Counted from the stretch's first letter, positions 6,381-14,409 are shown. The stretch is 16,453 bases of DNA from CAYQTK01 sp964420375 (GCA_964420375.1 CAYQTK010000082.1:1-16453); one strand, 5' to 3'. Program-made: numbers and translations. The notes: generated from the letters alone by a model not told the origin.

Positions 6381-7991
6381 TCAGTCGGAGAGTATCTCTA
6401 TGCTTACGTCTCCCAGTTCGACCCGGGAAACAACCACGTACCGGTGGCCGGCAACCTTTTTCTCTTTCCACTTTACCGGCTCGCCGTTTAACCTCACCTT
6501 TTTGATATCTCCGGAGAGGTCCATGACATAGATGTCCTCAGCTCCGGAGCCGCCTTTTATGCGGGCCTTGATCACGCCGTCATCGCGGGTGTAATAGCGG
6601 GTTACGCGGGCGTCCTTGAATACCGGGAAGACGGGGGACCGGATGCCAACGGGATACAGGAAGTAGCGGGAGGACATCACCGGCAGGGATTTATCAGACA
6701 GGCACACCAGCATGGCTATAAAGTCGCCTGCATCGCGCAGGCCCATGTAGCGGTCGTCGCCGACATAGAGGTTTCCTTCCCTGGTGCGGAGTCGATGTTC
6801 GATAAGATAGTCGGCCACCTTGCGGGCGTCCTTCAGGTAGCGGGCCTCTCCGGTCTGGTGATATCTGAACAGGCTGAGCAGTGCCAGTTGGGGAACATTC
6901 CAGTCGCCTCCTTCCCGCCCCGCGTAATTGCCGGGGTCGTCTATATTTTCCACGAGGAACTTGTAGTTTTCCTCCGCTGTCTCGAGCCACGAGGGGTCGC
7001 CGGTCATCTCGTGCAGGATGTACAAAGTCAGCGCCCACTCATAGTTGGCGTGCCAGCGGGGCCTCGCATCAACCACCATGCCTGTCAACGTGCTGACGCG
7101 ATGGTAGAAGTAATGGCGCTTTTTGTCGTAGCCGTATTTGACGGAAAGCCGCGTATGCTTTTTGACCGTTTCCAGAAACTCTTTTCTGCCGGTAAGATCG
7201 TAGAACATAATGCCGACATAGGTATTGTCTGCAATGCACGCGGTCCAGGTATGGGTGGACCTGAAGTTCCCGAAGGGGGGCACGATCATAAGGCCGGTCC
7301 ACAGTCCGGTGGTTTTTCGAGCGGGGAACTCGTGTGCCTTGAAGTCCGCGCTGATGACGTCGAAGTGAGCAGGGTCCCCGGTGGTAACTCCCATCGCATA
7401 GGGTATACGCAGGTCCATACATCCGAAGTAGTCGGGCGAGTGCGCTCCAATTGGCCGGTCGAGCCTGCGGCTGTCCAGGCTCACCAGCACCATGGTATGG
7501 CCCGACTTGTCGGAGACCACCTGGTACTTCCTGGCCGAGCGCAAAGAGCGCATATAGGGCGTCCAGTTATTGAGCGCCGCTGCCTGGTACTGCATGCGGT
7601 GGCTTATGTCATGGCCTGCCGCTTTATTTGTGTCCAGGTTGAACTTCACCCAGGGGATTCCGGTGTTCGGGTCAGTTGATTTCTTCCAGAGGGCGTTGCT
7701 GTGCCTTTCAATCCACTTCAGGTACTTGTCATCTCCGGTCTTCCAATAAAGCATCCACAGGCCGGGAAGATACCAGCCCGCGTGGTGGGTGGTAGAGATG
7801 CGGTAAGGCTTTCCTTGTTGAGTGTCCACCTTGCTTGCGTACAGTCCGGTCTGGGGGTCACGCGCGGTCCGCTCGACTGTTTCGGCAAGCTTGATCGCCA
7901 GGGAGAGGTAATCCGCGCGGTCCTGTGAGCTTCCGGAGAAAGAAAAGGCCGCAGCCAGGACCAATACGGTCAGAAAAGCTTTTTTCATCAT
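6381..7991 (-). CDS. Secreted helical-toroid (six-hairpin) glycosidase-like protein, unassigned family
   Basis: This 536-aa protein has a Sec signal peptide at about 1-22 (MMKKAFLTVLVLAAAFSFSG) and no lipobox Cys. The mature part to about residue 430 is built of repeated helix pairs with the W/Y-L-x-x-A and T-G-D/E-x-x-Y/W-L pattern of (alpha/alpha)6-toroid carbohydrate enzymes (TGDDKYLKW, TGDPSWLETA, TGEARYLKDA). A beta-type domain makes up roughly 440-536. Acidic and aromatic candidates include HHAGWYLPGLW (69-79), HANYEW (314-319), GGDWN (361-365) and GDDRYMGLRDAGDF (411-424). I cannot assign it to a numbered GH or PL family. Paired ATGs at 7991 and 7988 follow a GGGAAGAA ribosome-binding site. 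An upstream TTG at 8033 would overlap the preceding gene and displace the signal peptide, so it is rejected. The position between two glycosidases supports a role in the same glycan pathway. Confidence 0.75.
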   Translation of the reverse strand: MMKKAFLTVLVLAAAFSFSGSSQDRADYLSLAIKLAETVERTARDPQTGLYASKVDTQQGKPYRISTTHHAGWYLPGLWMLYWKTGDDKYLKWIERHSNALWKKSTDPNTGIPWVKFNLDTNKAAGHDISHRMQYQAAALNNWTPYMRSLRSARKYQVVSDKSGHTMVLVSLDSRRLDRPIGAHSPDYFGCMDLRIPYAMGVTTGDPAHFDVISADFKAHEFPARKTTGLWTGLMIVPPFGNFRSTHTWTACIADNTYVGIMFYDLTGRKEFLETVKKHTRLSVKYGYDKKRHYFYHRVSTLTGMVVDARPRWHANYEWALTLYILHEMTGDPSWLETAEENYKFLVENIDDPGNYAGREGGDWNVPQLALLSLFRYHQTGEARYLKDARKVADYLIEHRLRTREGNLYVGDDRYMGLRDAGDFIAMLVCLSDKSLPVMSSRYFLYPVGIRSPVFPVFKDARVTRYYTRDDGVIKARIKGGSGAEDIYVMDLSGDIKKVRLNGEPVKWKEKKVAGHRYVVVSRVELGDVSIEILSD

Positions 7992-8022
7992 TGTTTTTAT
8001 TCTTCCCGAGAGTTCTTTCGCG

Positions 8023-9444
8023 TCAGTTGGCAACCGCTTCCGGCCAGGTCACTGCTATCATGTCGAGCACGAGTCCGGGCCAGTTAAAGTGCGGCTGTCC
8101 CTTGCCCTGCCCGTTCCTGTAGTCGTAGAACTCCCACAGTCCTTCATGGCGGATCATTTTGGCGGTCCTCCGGGTCAGCTCGCGGGCCTGTTCCTTGTAA
8201 CCGTAGTTCAGAAGACCATGCATCATCATCCAGTTCATGTTGATCCAGATGCAGTGGCCGCGCCAGAGCACCAGGTCTTCCAGGTAGATTTTGTCCATCA
8301 TCTCGTCCGCGGCGCTGAAGGGAAAGAGGTACTTAAGCCAGAACTCGTCCTTGTTAAGGGCGTGCTCCTCGATGATTCTCCTTGCCCGGTCCTTGTCCGT
8401 AAGCCCGCTGAACACCGGCAGGAGCGACGCGCAGGTCGTGCGCATGGCCGGTTGTGGGTCCTGGTAATCGTAACGCGAGAAGTAGCAGCCCTCGGATTCG
8501 ACCCAGTTGATCCGGTCCATGGCGTCCATCATGGCCTGCGCCCTCTGGCGGTACTTCGCGGCTTTTTCCTGACTGCCCGCCTCTTCGCACAAGCGGGCCA
8601 CCGAGAGTATCGCCCGCATGGTGATGGAGTTGAAACAGGCGTCCTCCAGCACGAACCGGTTCTTTTGCTTGGCGACCTCGAGGTCCCAGTCGAACTCGGC
8701 GTTGTAATCGAGCAGATAGTGATAAAGAAGGCCGCGGGCGGGCGCTCCCAGCGGCGTCCTGAAGTCCAGGTTGAGCAGCTTGTCATAAGCGGGCGAAGAG
8801 TCGGTGCCTGTCTCCCACGGATGGATCACCGCCACCAGCCCGTCACCGAAGAGGTCCCGGTCATGGGTCAGGTAGTGTACGCATCTTTCCGCCCGGGGCA
8901 GGAGCCTGTCGAGCCACTTCCGGTCACCGGTCTTTTCGAATATCTTTTCAATGGCAATGATATAGGAAGGGGGATCGATCATTGCCGTTCTTCCCTGGTC
9001 GTCGTACTGTGACCTTCCCATGGACAGGCCTATCTTGGAGTACCATTTCCGGTTCTTGTTGAACTCCTCGAACACGGTGTCATGGGGGACCCTGCCGGTG
9101 TCTTCTATCTGGAAGGAGAACAAATACTCGATCTCCGAGGCCGCGATTTCCGGGTTTATCCGGGTCATGGCGATGGCGTGCCATCCCGAGTCCCAGCCGA
9201 ACAGGGAGTTGTACTTGCCCTCCGAGGGAACATGGAACACGTAGCCGTCCCTTTTCCTGCGGTTGCCGGCCATGACCTTTCTGGTCATGTTCTTCAAGGT
9301 CTTCCAGTCGTCACTGGTCACCGGCTCGTCCGGGATGGGATAGGCGGGAGCGAGCTTTTTTGCAGCAGCTTTCCCGGGGAGGGCCGCGGTGCCGGCCAGA
9401 GCCGCTGAACAGGCGATGAATCGTCTTCTGTCCGGTTTTTCCAT
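8023..9444 (-). CDS. Tat-exported GH63 / mannosylglycerate-hydrolase-like glycosidase
   Basis: This 473-aa enzyme is of the MGH1-like/GH63 fold (inverting; relatives hydrolyse alpha-glucosides, mannosylglycerate or glucosylglycerate). The N terminus DRRRFIACSAALAG is a twin-arginine signal, so the enzyme is probably exported folded. Core motifs are LFGWDSGWHA (81-90), HPWETGTDSSPAYD (208-221) with Asp215 as the expected acid, LWRGHCIWINMNWMMMHG (393-410), and LWEFYDYRNG followed by FNWPGLVLDM with Glu438 as the expected base. The start has a strong AAAAGGAGG 10 bases upstream that partly overlaps the stop codon of the flippase gene, so translation is probably coupled. The TGA at 8023 is 31 bp from the next start. 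Family enzymes acting on compatible solutes are normally cytoplasmic, so the Tat signal points to a different, external substrate. Eukaryotic GH63 removes glucose caps from N-glycans; whether this enzyme prefers glucose or mannose is open. Confidence 0.82.
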   Translation of the reverse strand: MEKPDRRRFIACSAALAGTAALPGKAAAKKLAPAYPIPDEPVTSDDWKTLKNMTRKVMAGNRRKRDGYVFHVPSEGKYNSLFGWDSGWHAIAMTRINPEIAASEIEYLFSFQIEDTGRVPHDTVFEEFNKNRKWYSKIGLSMGRSQYDDQGRTAMIDPPSYIIAIEKIFEKTGDRKWLDRLLPRAERCVHYLTHDRDLFGDGLVAVIHPWETGTDSSPAYDKLLNLDFRTPLGAPARGLLYHYLLDYNAEFDWDLEVAKQKNRFVLEDACFNSITMRAILSVARLCEEAGSQEKAAKYRQRAQAMMDAMDRINWVESEGCYFSRYDYQDPQPAMRTTCASLLPVFSGLTDKDRARRIIEEHALNKDEFWLKYLFPFSAADEMMDKIYLEDLVLWRGHCIWINMNWMMMHGLLNYGYKEQARELTRRTAKMIRHEGLWEFYDYRNGQGKGQPHFNWPGLVLDMIAVTWPEAVAN

Positions 9445-9461
9445 CTGTTGTTGGCCTCCTT

Positions 9462-10532
9462 TTAGTGCTCTCTTATGTCGGTTTCCGACACTTCTATCGT
9501 CTCTTCGCTCTGCTCGGCTTCTTTTCTGAGCCTGGTCAGCGAGTACCCCTCACCCCAGGCGGCAAAGGCCCCTGCCGCTATCAGCGGAAAGTAGTAACAG
9601 GCATGGAGGATGGTGGCAAAGGCCAGGGCCTTTTCAGTGGATACGTCCACGCTGTAAGCGGCACTCATGATGTAGATGAGGCCCAGTTGGTTAAAGGAGT
9701 GAAACACGCCGATGAAACCGGGAGCCGCTGGTATGGACGCTGCCGCCGCTCCCACCACCAGGAGGAACAGGCCTCCCACCACGCCGATCTCGAGCTCGAA
9801 TGCCAGGCCGGTGAAAAATATGGGAAGCATGTTCACGCTCCAGATGAAAATCCCGGCTACAAGAACCATGAACAAAGCTCCCGGCCTGCCCATGATGACC
9901 AGCCCGGCTGCAAAGCGCCTTACCGCCGCCAGTATCTTCTCTTTAAAGCGGTCAGGAAGGATATGCAGCACCCGCTCCAGAACGGCAATTATGCTTTCAG
10001 TGCGCAGGTAGAGGACCAGCAGGAAAACCAGGATGGCCACTGCACCGGCAAGTGTTCCGGTGCCGAAGTTGTGGACCAGGCCCTCCAGCTTTTTGTACTT
10101 GTCCGGAAAAGAGATGAACATGAGCACAATCGCCAGGAAGATCAACATTACCAGGAAATCGAACAGTCGCTCGACCACAACGGTGGCCATGGACTCGCTG
10201 TAGGATACCGACTCCTCCTTTTTGCCCACCAGGAAAATCCGCATGAACTCGCCGGCACGGAGCGGAAACACGTTGTTACCCATGTAACAGATAAGCATGG
10301 CGCTGAACGTGGTCCTTATGCCCACCCTGCCAGTCTGGTTAAGGATGTAGCGCCAGCGCAGTGCCCGCAGGAAGATGACCAGGAAGTAAGAGCCGATGAT
10401 AGGGACCAGGTACCAGTGATATGCCCGGGAGAAGGCCTCCCCGAACTTGGACCAGTCCTGTATCTGCGACAGGGCCAGGCCGATAAAGGCCAGGCTTATA
10501 AAAACCCCGAACCAGAAGTGCCGGCGTTTCAT
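9462..10532 (-). CDS. Flippase-like membrane protein (lysylphosphatidylglycerol synthase TM-domain family)
   Basis: This 356-aa integral membrane protein is of the UPF0104 / LPG-synthase transmembrane family (the flippase-like domain of MprF without the catalytic aminoacyltransferase part). I count about eight hydrophobic segments, beginning at residues 4-22, 40-57 and 72-90. Family motifs are NNVFPLRAGEFMR (86-98), ERLFD (121-125) and SIPAAPGFIGVFH (266-278). The C-terminal tail (about 332-356) is charged and cytoplasmic. Stand-alone members are often found beside glycosyltransferases or lipid-glycan genes and are proposed to move lipid-linked molecules across the inner membrane; the substrate here is unknown. 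Its ATG overlaps the ribF TGA in an ATGA, implying translational coupling, and its stop precedes the GH63-like gene by 17 bp. This links the housekeeping and glycan parts of the block. Confidence 0.88.
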   Translation of the reverse strand: MKRRHFWFGVFISLAFIGLALSQIQDWSKFGEAFSRAYHWYLVPIIGSYFLVIFLRALRWRYILNQTGRVGIRTTFSAMLICYMGNNVFPLRAGEFMRIFLVGKKEESVSYSESMATVVVERLFDFLVMLIFLAIVLMFISFPDKYKKLEGLVHNFGTGTLAGAVAILVFLLVLYLRTESIIAVLERVLHILPDRFKEKILAAVRRFAAGLVIMGRPGALFMVLVAGIFIWSVNMLPIFFTGLAFELEIGVVGGLFLLVVGAAAASIPAAPGFIGVFHSFNQLGLIYIMSAAYSVDVSTEKALAFATILHACYYFPLIAAGAFAAWGEGYSLTRLRKEAEQSEETIEVSETDIREH

Positions 10533-11515
10533 GAGCTGCCGTTCTTGTTCGCCGGGGGGCTGTGAGGCAAATTTGCGAGGAGGTCCTCGCCGGCCTCTTC
10601 GATGAGTATCCGCCGGGTCTTCTCCACGTCCTGCTCGATCTGGAGCGCCAGTTGCCGGGCGGAGTCGAACTTTATCTCTCCCCTGATCCGCTGGTAAAGC
10701 GCGAGCCGCATCTCCTGTTCATAGAGGTCCCCGGAAAACCCCATGATGTGGGCTTCGATGGATACGGCCCGGTCGCCGAAGGTGGGATTGGCCCCGATGT
10801 TGACCACTGCGGGACAGCGGTTGTCGTCCCAGCAGGCCACCGCAGCGTAAACCCCTTCCGGTGGGATAAGCCGGTTCTCCCAGCTTAAGTTGGCGGTGGC
10901 AAACCCCACGTCCTTGCCCCGGCCGTGACCGTGGATGACCTTGCCGCGGATGTTGAACGGCGTGCCCAAAAGCAGGTGCGCCCTGCTCATCTCGCCCGCC
11001 TGGACAAGGCCCCGGATGCGGGTCGAGCTCACCGGCTTTCCCAGGACCTTAATGGCGGGAACCGATACCACGGAAAAGCCGAAGCGCCGGCCGACGTGTT
11101 CGAGAAGCTCGGCGTCTCCCCGGCGTCCTTTCCCGAACCGGAAATCGTGGCCCACCACCACCAGCCGGGGAGCCAGCTTGGACACGACCTCTTCCACGAA
11201 CCACTCCGCCTCTTGAGAGGCGAACCCGGGAGTGAAGTCAACCTTGATAAGGTAGTCCACCCCCAGCTCCTCGATAAGCCGGGCCCGCTCGGTAAAGGTA
11301 ACAATGGCGGGGACCTCCTGTCCCTTGTAGATGACCTCGCGGGGATGCGGATCGAAAGTGATAACCACTGACGGCAGACTATGGTCGGAGGCGTACTCCA
11401 TAACCTGCTTGATGATGGCCCGGTGCCCGATATGCACGCCGTCGAAGTTACCTATGGTAACGGCGGATGCACGGAGAAATCCCTGCGGAACCCGGTTGAA
11501 GTTCAATATCTCCAT
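10529..11515 (-). CDS. ribF: Bifunctional riboflavin kinase / FAD synthetase
   Basis: This 328-aa cytoplasmic enzyme converts riboflavin to FMN and then FAD. The N-terminal FAD synthetase domain shows the nucleotidyltransferase GNFDGVHIGH (22-31), ITFDPHP (52-58), GHDFRFGKGRRGD (122-134) and SSTRIR (163-168). The C-terminal kinase domain (about 180-305) shows GFATANL (204-210), the place of the usual GFPTANL, then PPEGVYA, NIGANPTFG (239-247) and Glu254 in IEAHI as the expected catalytic residue. The Pro-to-Ala change in the PTAN motif is noteworthy, but the Thr and Asn are kept. The ATG at 11515 is chosen over an in-frame upstream start at 11563 because AAGGA lies 6 bases upstream and the upstream start would overlap leuS. 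Thirteen bases separate it from the leuS stop. It ends in an ATGA overlap with the flippase gene. Confidence 0.96.
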   Translation of the reverse strand: MEILNFNRVPQGFLRASAVTIGNFDGVHIGHRAIIKQVMEYASDHSLPSVVITFDPHPREVIYKGQEVPAIVTFTERARLIEELGVDYLIKVDFTPGFASQEAEWFVEEVVSKLAPRLVVVGHDFRFGKGRRGDAELLEHVGRRFGFSVVSVPAIKVLGKPVSSTRIRGLVQAGEMSRAHLLLGTPFNIRGKVIHGHGRGKDVGFATANLSWENRLIPPEGVYAAVACWDDNRCPAVVNIGANPTFGDRAVSIEAHIMGFSGDLYEQEMRLALYQRIRGEIKFDSARQLALQIEQDVEKTRRILIEEAGEDLLANLPHSPPANKNGSS

Positions 11516-11528
11516 CTGCGTCCTTGCA

Positions 11529-14165
11529 TCAGATAACCACGTTGACCAGCTTGTGGGGGACAACGATCACCTTGCGGACCTCGTGTCCTTCAATGTAAGA
11601 CTTGATCCGCTCGTTGGAAAGGGCCAGCTTCTCGAGTTCGTCTTTGCCGGCATCCGCGGGCGCCTGGGTCCGGGCCCGGACCTTGCCGTTGACCTGGAGC
11701 ACCAGCTCGAAGGTGTCCTTGACAAGCGCATTGGCGTCATAGGAGGGCCAGGGAAGACGGAAGGTGCTGGTTTGGTATCCGAGCTCGTGCCACAGTTCCT
11801 CTGCAAGATGGGGACAGAAAGGGTTCAGCATGAGCACAAACCGCTCGAAAGCCCAGCATAAAAGGCCTATCCGGCGGGGGCGGTCGTCTCCCTCGCCCGG
11901 ATCAAACTCGGACATCAGGTTGAAAAGCTCCATCATGGCCGCGATAGCAGTGTTGAACGTCCATCTGTCAACCCGCTCGGTAACGTCTTTTACCGCCTGG
12001 TTGACCTTGCGGTAAAGGGCGGCCTCATCTTCAGCCGTGAAGGACATGTCGCCCGCGGGTATGTCGCGGGGCGAAGCCTGTTTGAAATCGTCCATGTACC
12101 GCGAGCCCAGCGACCACACCCGGTTCAAAAACCGGAACATGCCCTGGATGCGGTCTTCGCTCCACACAATGTCCTTGTCCGGCGGAGACTCGAAAAGAAG
12201 ATACAGCCGCACGGTGTCTGCACCGAACCTCTGAATCATGTTCTCCGGGTCCACGATGTTTCTCTTGCTCTTCGACATCTTCTCCGACCTGCCTGTCTCC
12301 ACCTGTACTCCGCAGTGCGGACACTTCAAGTCCTCCACTTCAGACGGGTATAAATACCCGTGCTCCGGGCAGCGGTAAGACTCCTTTCTTACCATGCCCT
12401 GCGTCAACAGCCTGGTGAAAGGCTCGGAGAAGCTGATATAGCCCAGGTCGCGCAATACCTTGGTGTAGAACCGGGAGTAGAGAAGATGGAGGACAGCGTG
12501 CTCGACTCCGCCTATGTACTGGTCCACCGGCAGCCAGTAGTCAACCTCTGACCTCTCGAACGGACCGGTCTCGCACCACGGCGATGCATAACGCATGTAG
12601 TACCACGAGGACTCCACAAACGTGTCCATGGTGTCGGTCTCCCGGCGGGCCGGTCCCCCGCAGCGCGGACAGTCAACATGGACCCACCAGTCGAGCCTTG
12701 GAAGCGGACTGCCGCCGGTGACCTCGAACTCGACCTCGGCGGGAAGCTCCACCGGAAGGCGGTCCTCCGGGACCGGCACCATGCCGCAACTGTCGCAGTA
12801 CACTATGGGAATGGGAGCGCCCCAGAAACGCTGCCGCGAGATGAGCCAGTCGCGGATGCGGTAGTTGACCGAAGGACCCCCGCGATACTCTTTTGCCAGA
12901 CGTTCGGTAATGGCTTGCTTGAACTCCTCGCTGTCCATGCCGTCGTACTCGCCCGAGTTCTTCATTATGCCCGGCCCTTCATATGCCTCGGTCATGGTGT
13001 CTGCTTGCAGAGGTTCTCCCTCCGAGGGCTCGACCACCGGCAGGACCTCGAGCCCATAGGCCCGGGCAAACTCGAAGTCGCGCTGGTCATGGGCGGGAAC
13101 GGCCATTACCGCGCCCGTGCCGTACTCCATGAGCACGAAGTTGGCCACGTACACCGGCATGCGCTTGCCGGTCATGGGGTTTAGGCAATATGCTCCCGTA
13201 AACACCCCTTCCTTTACATAGTCCTCGGAGGAGCGCTTTATCTTGTCCTCTGAGCGGACCCGGTCGCAGAACTCCCGGACCTCTTGCTCCTGCGCCGTGC
13301 CCTTCGACAGTATCTCGCATAACGGGTGCTCCGCGGCCAGGCTCATGAAGGTTGCGCCGTAAAGCGTGTCCGGCCGGGTGGTGTAAACCACCAGCCTGTC
13401 GATGTCTTCACCTGTGTCCGGGTCGGGAACCGGCCTGTCCAGCTTGAAATGGATCATGGACCCCACTGACTTGCCGATCCAGTTCTTCTGCATGAGAAGC
13501 ACGTGCTCCGGCCAGCCGGGAAGCTCATCTGTGGCATCGAGCAGCTCTTCAGCATAATCGGTGATCTTGAAGTACCACTGGGCAAGCTCGACCTGTCTGA
13601 CCCGGGTGTCCGAATGCCTCCAGCAAAAGCCGTCCTCCACCTGCTCGTTGGCCAGCACCGTGCCGCACCGGTCACACCAGTTGACCCACGCCTTGCGCTT
13701 TTCCACCAGCCCCTTCTCGAACATCTCCACGAATATCTTCTGCTCCCACTTGTAGTAAGAGGGGTCCGAGGTCGCGAACTCGCGCCGCCAGTCGTAGGAG
13801 TAGCCCATCCTCTTGAGCTGGTCCCGCATCGAGTCTATGTTCTGCCGGGTCCAGGTGTTGGGATGGACCCGGTTCTCGATGGCCGCGTTCTCCGCGGGAA
13901 GGCCGAACGAGTCCCACCCCATGGGATGAAGCACGTTAAACCCGCGCATGACCTTGTAGCGGGCAACCACGTCGCCGATGGAGTAATTGCGCACGTGGCC
14001 CATGTGGAGCTTGCCCGAGGGATAAGGAAACATCTCCAGGAGGTAATACTTGGGCCTCGAACTGTCCATGTCGGTTTCGAAGACTTTTTCGCTTTCCCAG
14101 TACTCCTGCCACCTGGGCTCGGTCTCGTTCGGCTTGTACCTGGAGTCCAATCCTTGACCCTCCAT
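11529..14165 (-). CDS. leuS: Leucyl-tRNA synthetase
   Basis: This class I aminoacyl-tRNA synthetase charges tRNA-Leu. In the 878-aa form, the HIGH motif is HMGH (54-57) and KMSKS is at 629-633. The CP1 editing domain (about 230-430) has TTRPDTLYGATF (262-273) and GTGAVMAVPAHDQRD (349-363). Cys pairs at 164/167, 457/460, 499/502 and CPEHG...CPHC at 599-618 look like zinc sites. The anticodon-binding and C-terminal domains are complete. Start choice: ATG at 14165 is the outer possibility but has no Shine-Dalgarno. A TTG at 14150 (residue 6) has GGAGGG seven bases upstream, overlapping the ATG codon, and gives a start typical of the family (DSRYKPNETEPRWQ). I list the longer form while considering the TTG at least as likely. 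It is the first gene of the seven-gene block, preceded by a structured leader. Length is slightly above the usual 820-860. Confidence 0.97.
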   Translation of the reverse strand: MEGQGLDSRYKPNETEPRWQEYWESEKVFETDMDSSRPKYYLLEMFPYPSGKLHMGHVRNYSIGDVVARYKVMRGFNVLHPMGWDSFGLPAENAAIENRVHPNTWTRQNIDSMRDQLKRMGYSYDWRREFATSDPSYYKWEQKIFVEMFEKGLVEKRKAWVNWCDRCGTVLANEQVEDGFCWRHSDTRVRQVELAQWYFKITDYAEELLDATDELPGWPEHVLLMQKNWIGKSVGSMIHFKLDRPVPDPDTGEDIDRLVVYTTRPDTLYGATFMSLAAEHPLCEILSKGTAQEQEVREFCDRVRSEDKIKRSSEDYVKEGVFTGAYCLNPMTGKRMPVYVANFVLMEYGTGAVMAVPAHDQRDFEFARAYGLEVLPVVEPSEGEPLQADTMTEAYEGPGIMKNSGEYDGMDSEEFKQAITERLAKEYRGGPSVNYRIRDWLISRQRFWGAPIPIVYCDSCGMVPVPEDRLPVELPAEVEFEVTGGSPLPRLDWWVHVDCPRCGGPARRETDTMDTFVESSWYYMRYASPWCETGPFERSEVDYWLPVDQYIGGVEHAVLHLLYSRFYTKVLRDLGYISFSEPFTRLLTQGMVRKESYRCPEHGYLYPSEVEDLKCPHCGVQVETGRSEKMSKSKRNIVDPENMIQRFGADTVRLYLLFESPPDKDIVWSEDRIQGMFRFLNRVWSLGSRYMDDFKQASPRDIPAGDMSFTAEDEAALYRKVNQAVKDVTERVDRWTFNTAIAAMMELFNLMSEFDPGEGDDRPRRIGLLCWAFERFVLMLNPFCPHLAEELWHELGYQTSTFRLPWPSYDANALVKDTFELVLQVNGKVRARTQAPADAGKDELEKLALSNERIKSYIEGHEVRKVIVVPHKLVNVVI

Positions 14166-14177
14166 TCATGGAAAATA

Positions 14178-14202
14178 GGCAAGGGAGTAAATCCCCCTTG
14201 CC
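14178..14202 (-). promoter_or_regulatory. Stem-loop just upstream of leuS start
   Basis: GGCAAGGG (14178-14185) and CCCTTGCC (14195-14202) form an 8-bp perfect stem with a loop of about 9 bases. On the minus (leuS) strand it is followed by TATTTTCC, a weak T-tract, 13 bases before the ATG at 14165. It could be a weak attenuator or a structure limiting ribosome access, or the terminator of an older unit. The position directly before an aminoacyl-tRNA synthetase makes a regulatory role plausible but unproven. Confidence 0.4.
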
Positions 14203-14218
14203 TGTACATGCATTTAGT

Positions 14219-14244
14219 GCCTGTTGCGAAAACTCCGTTTTGGG
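14219..14244 (+). repeat. Insertion-end-like motif, copy 1 (CTGTTGCG-N9-TTTTGGG)
   Basis: GCCTGTTGCG is followed after nine bases by TTTTGGG. The same two blocks recur with the same spacing and orientation at 14569-14594. Elements of the IS6/IS26 type have ends containing CTGTTGC, so this may be a relic insertion-sequence end. The match is too short to name a family. Confidence 0.3.
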
Positions 14245-14400
14245 AGTGCGCCTGCCTGTGCGTTCCGCCTTGCCGGAACTTATGAAAAGGCGCCTCGTAA
14301 ACTGCGAGCCTCTTGTGGAGCGCATTTCCGACAAGCAAGCTTCCCGGCGGAAAAAGCGGACAGCTTGCTGCCGCACTCCAAGACAGCACCGCAAAAGTAA
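14221..14400 (-). promoter_or_regulatory. Structured leuS leader with competing stems
   Basis: On the minus strand, GGAGTGCG (14379-14372) can pair with GCGCTCC (14323-14317, one G-U pair) or perfectly with CGCACTCC (14250-14243). The latter block can instead pair through ACTCC with GGAGT (14236-14232), which is followed by TTTTCGC. Two more stems fit inside: AGCAAGCT (14369-14362) with AGCTTGCT (14341-14334), and GTTCCG with CGGAAC (14262-14279). This resembles an attenuator with mutually exclusive folds, but a degenerate foldback repeat would look similar. No T-box motif or leucine-rich leader peptide is seen. Confidence 0.35.
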
Positions 14401-14409
14401 ATTAAACCT

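Noticed and set aside
9465..10565. A 366-codon open frame on the plus strand, antisense to the flippase gene
   Set aside because: It lies exactly opposite a well-supported membrane protein with family motifs. Its translation is polar, His/Gln-rich and without recognisable domains, as expected from the antisense of GC-biased hydrophobic codons.
13936..14394. A 152-codon minus-strand frame running through the leuS leader into leuS
   Set aside because: It starts with TTG at poor spacing from GGAGG, is Arg-rich, passes through several palindromes, and its second half is an out-of-frame shadow of leuS.
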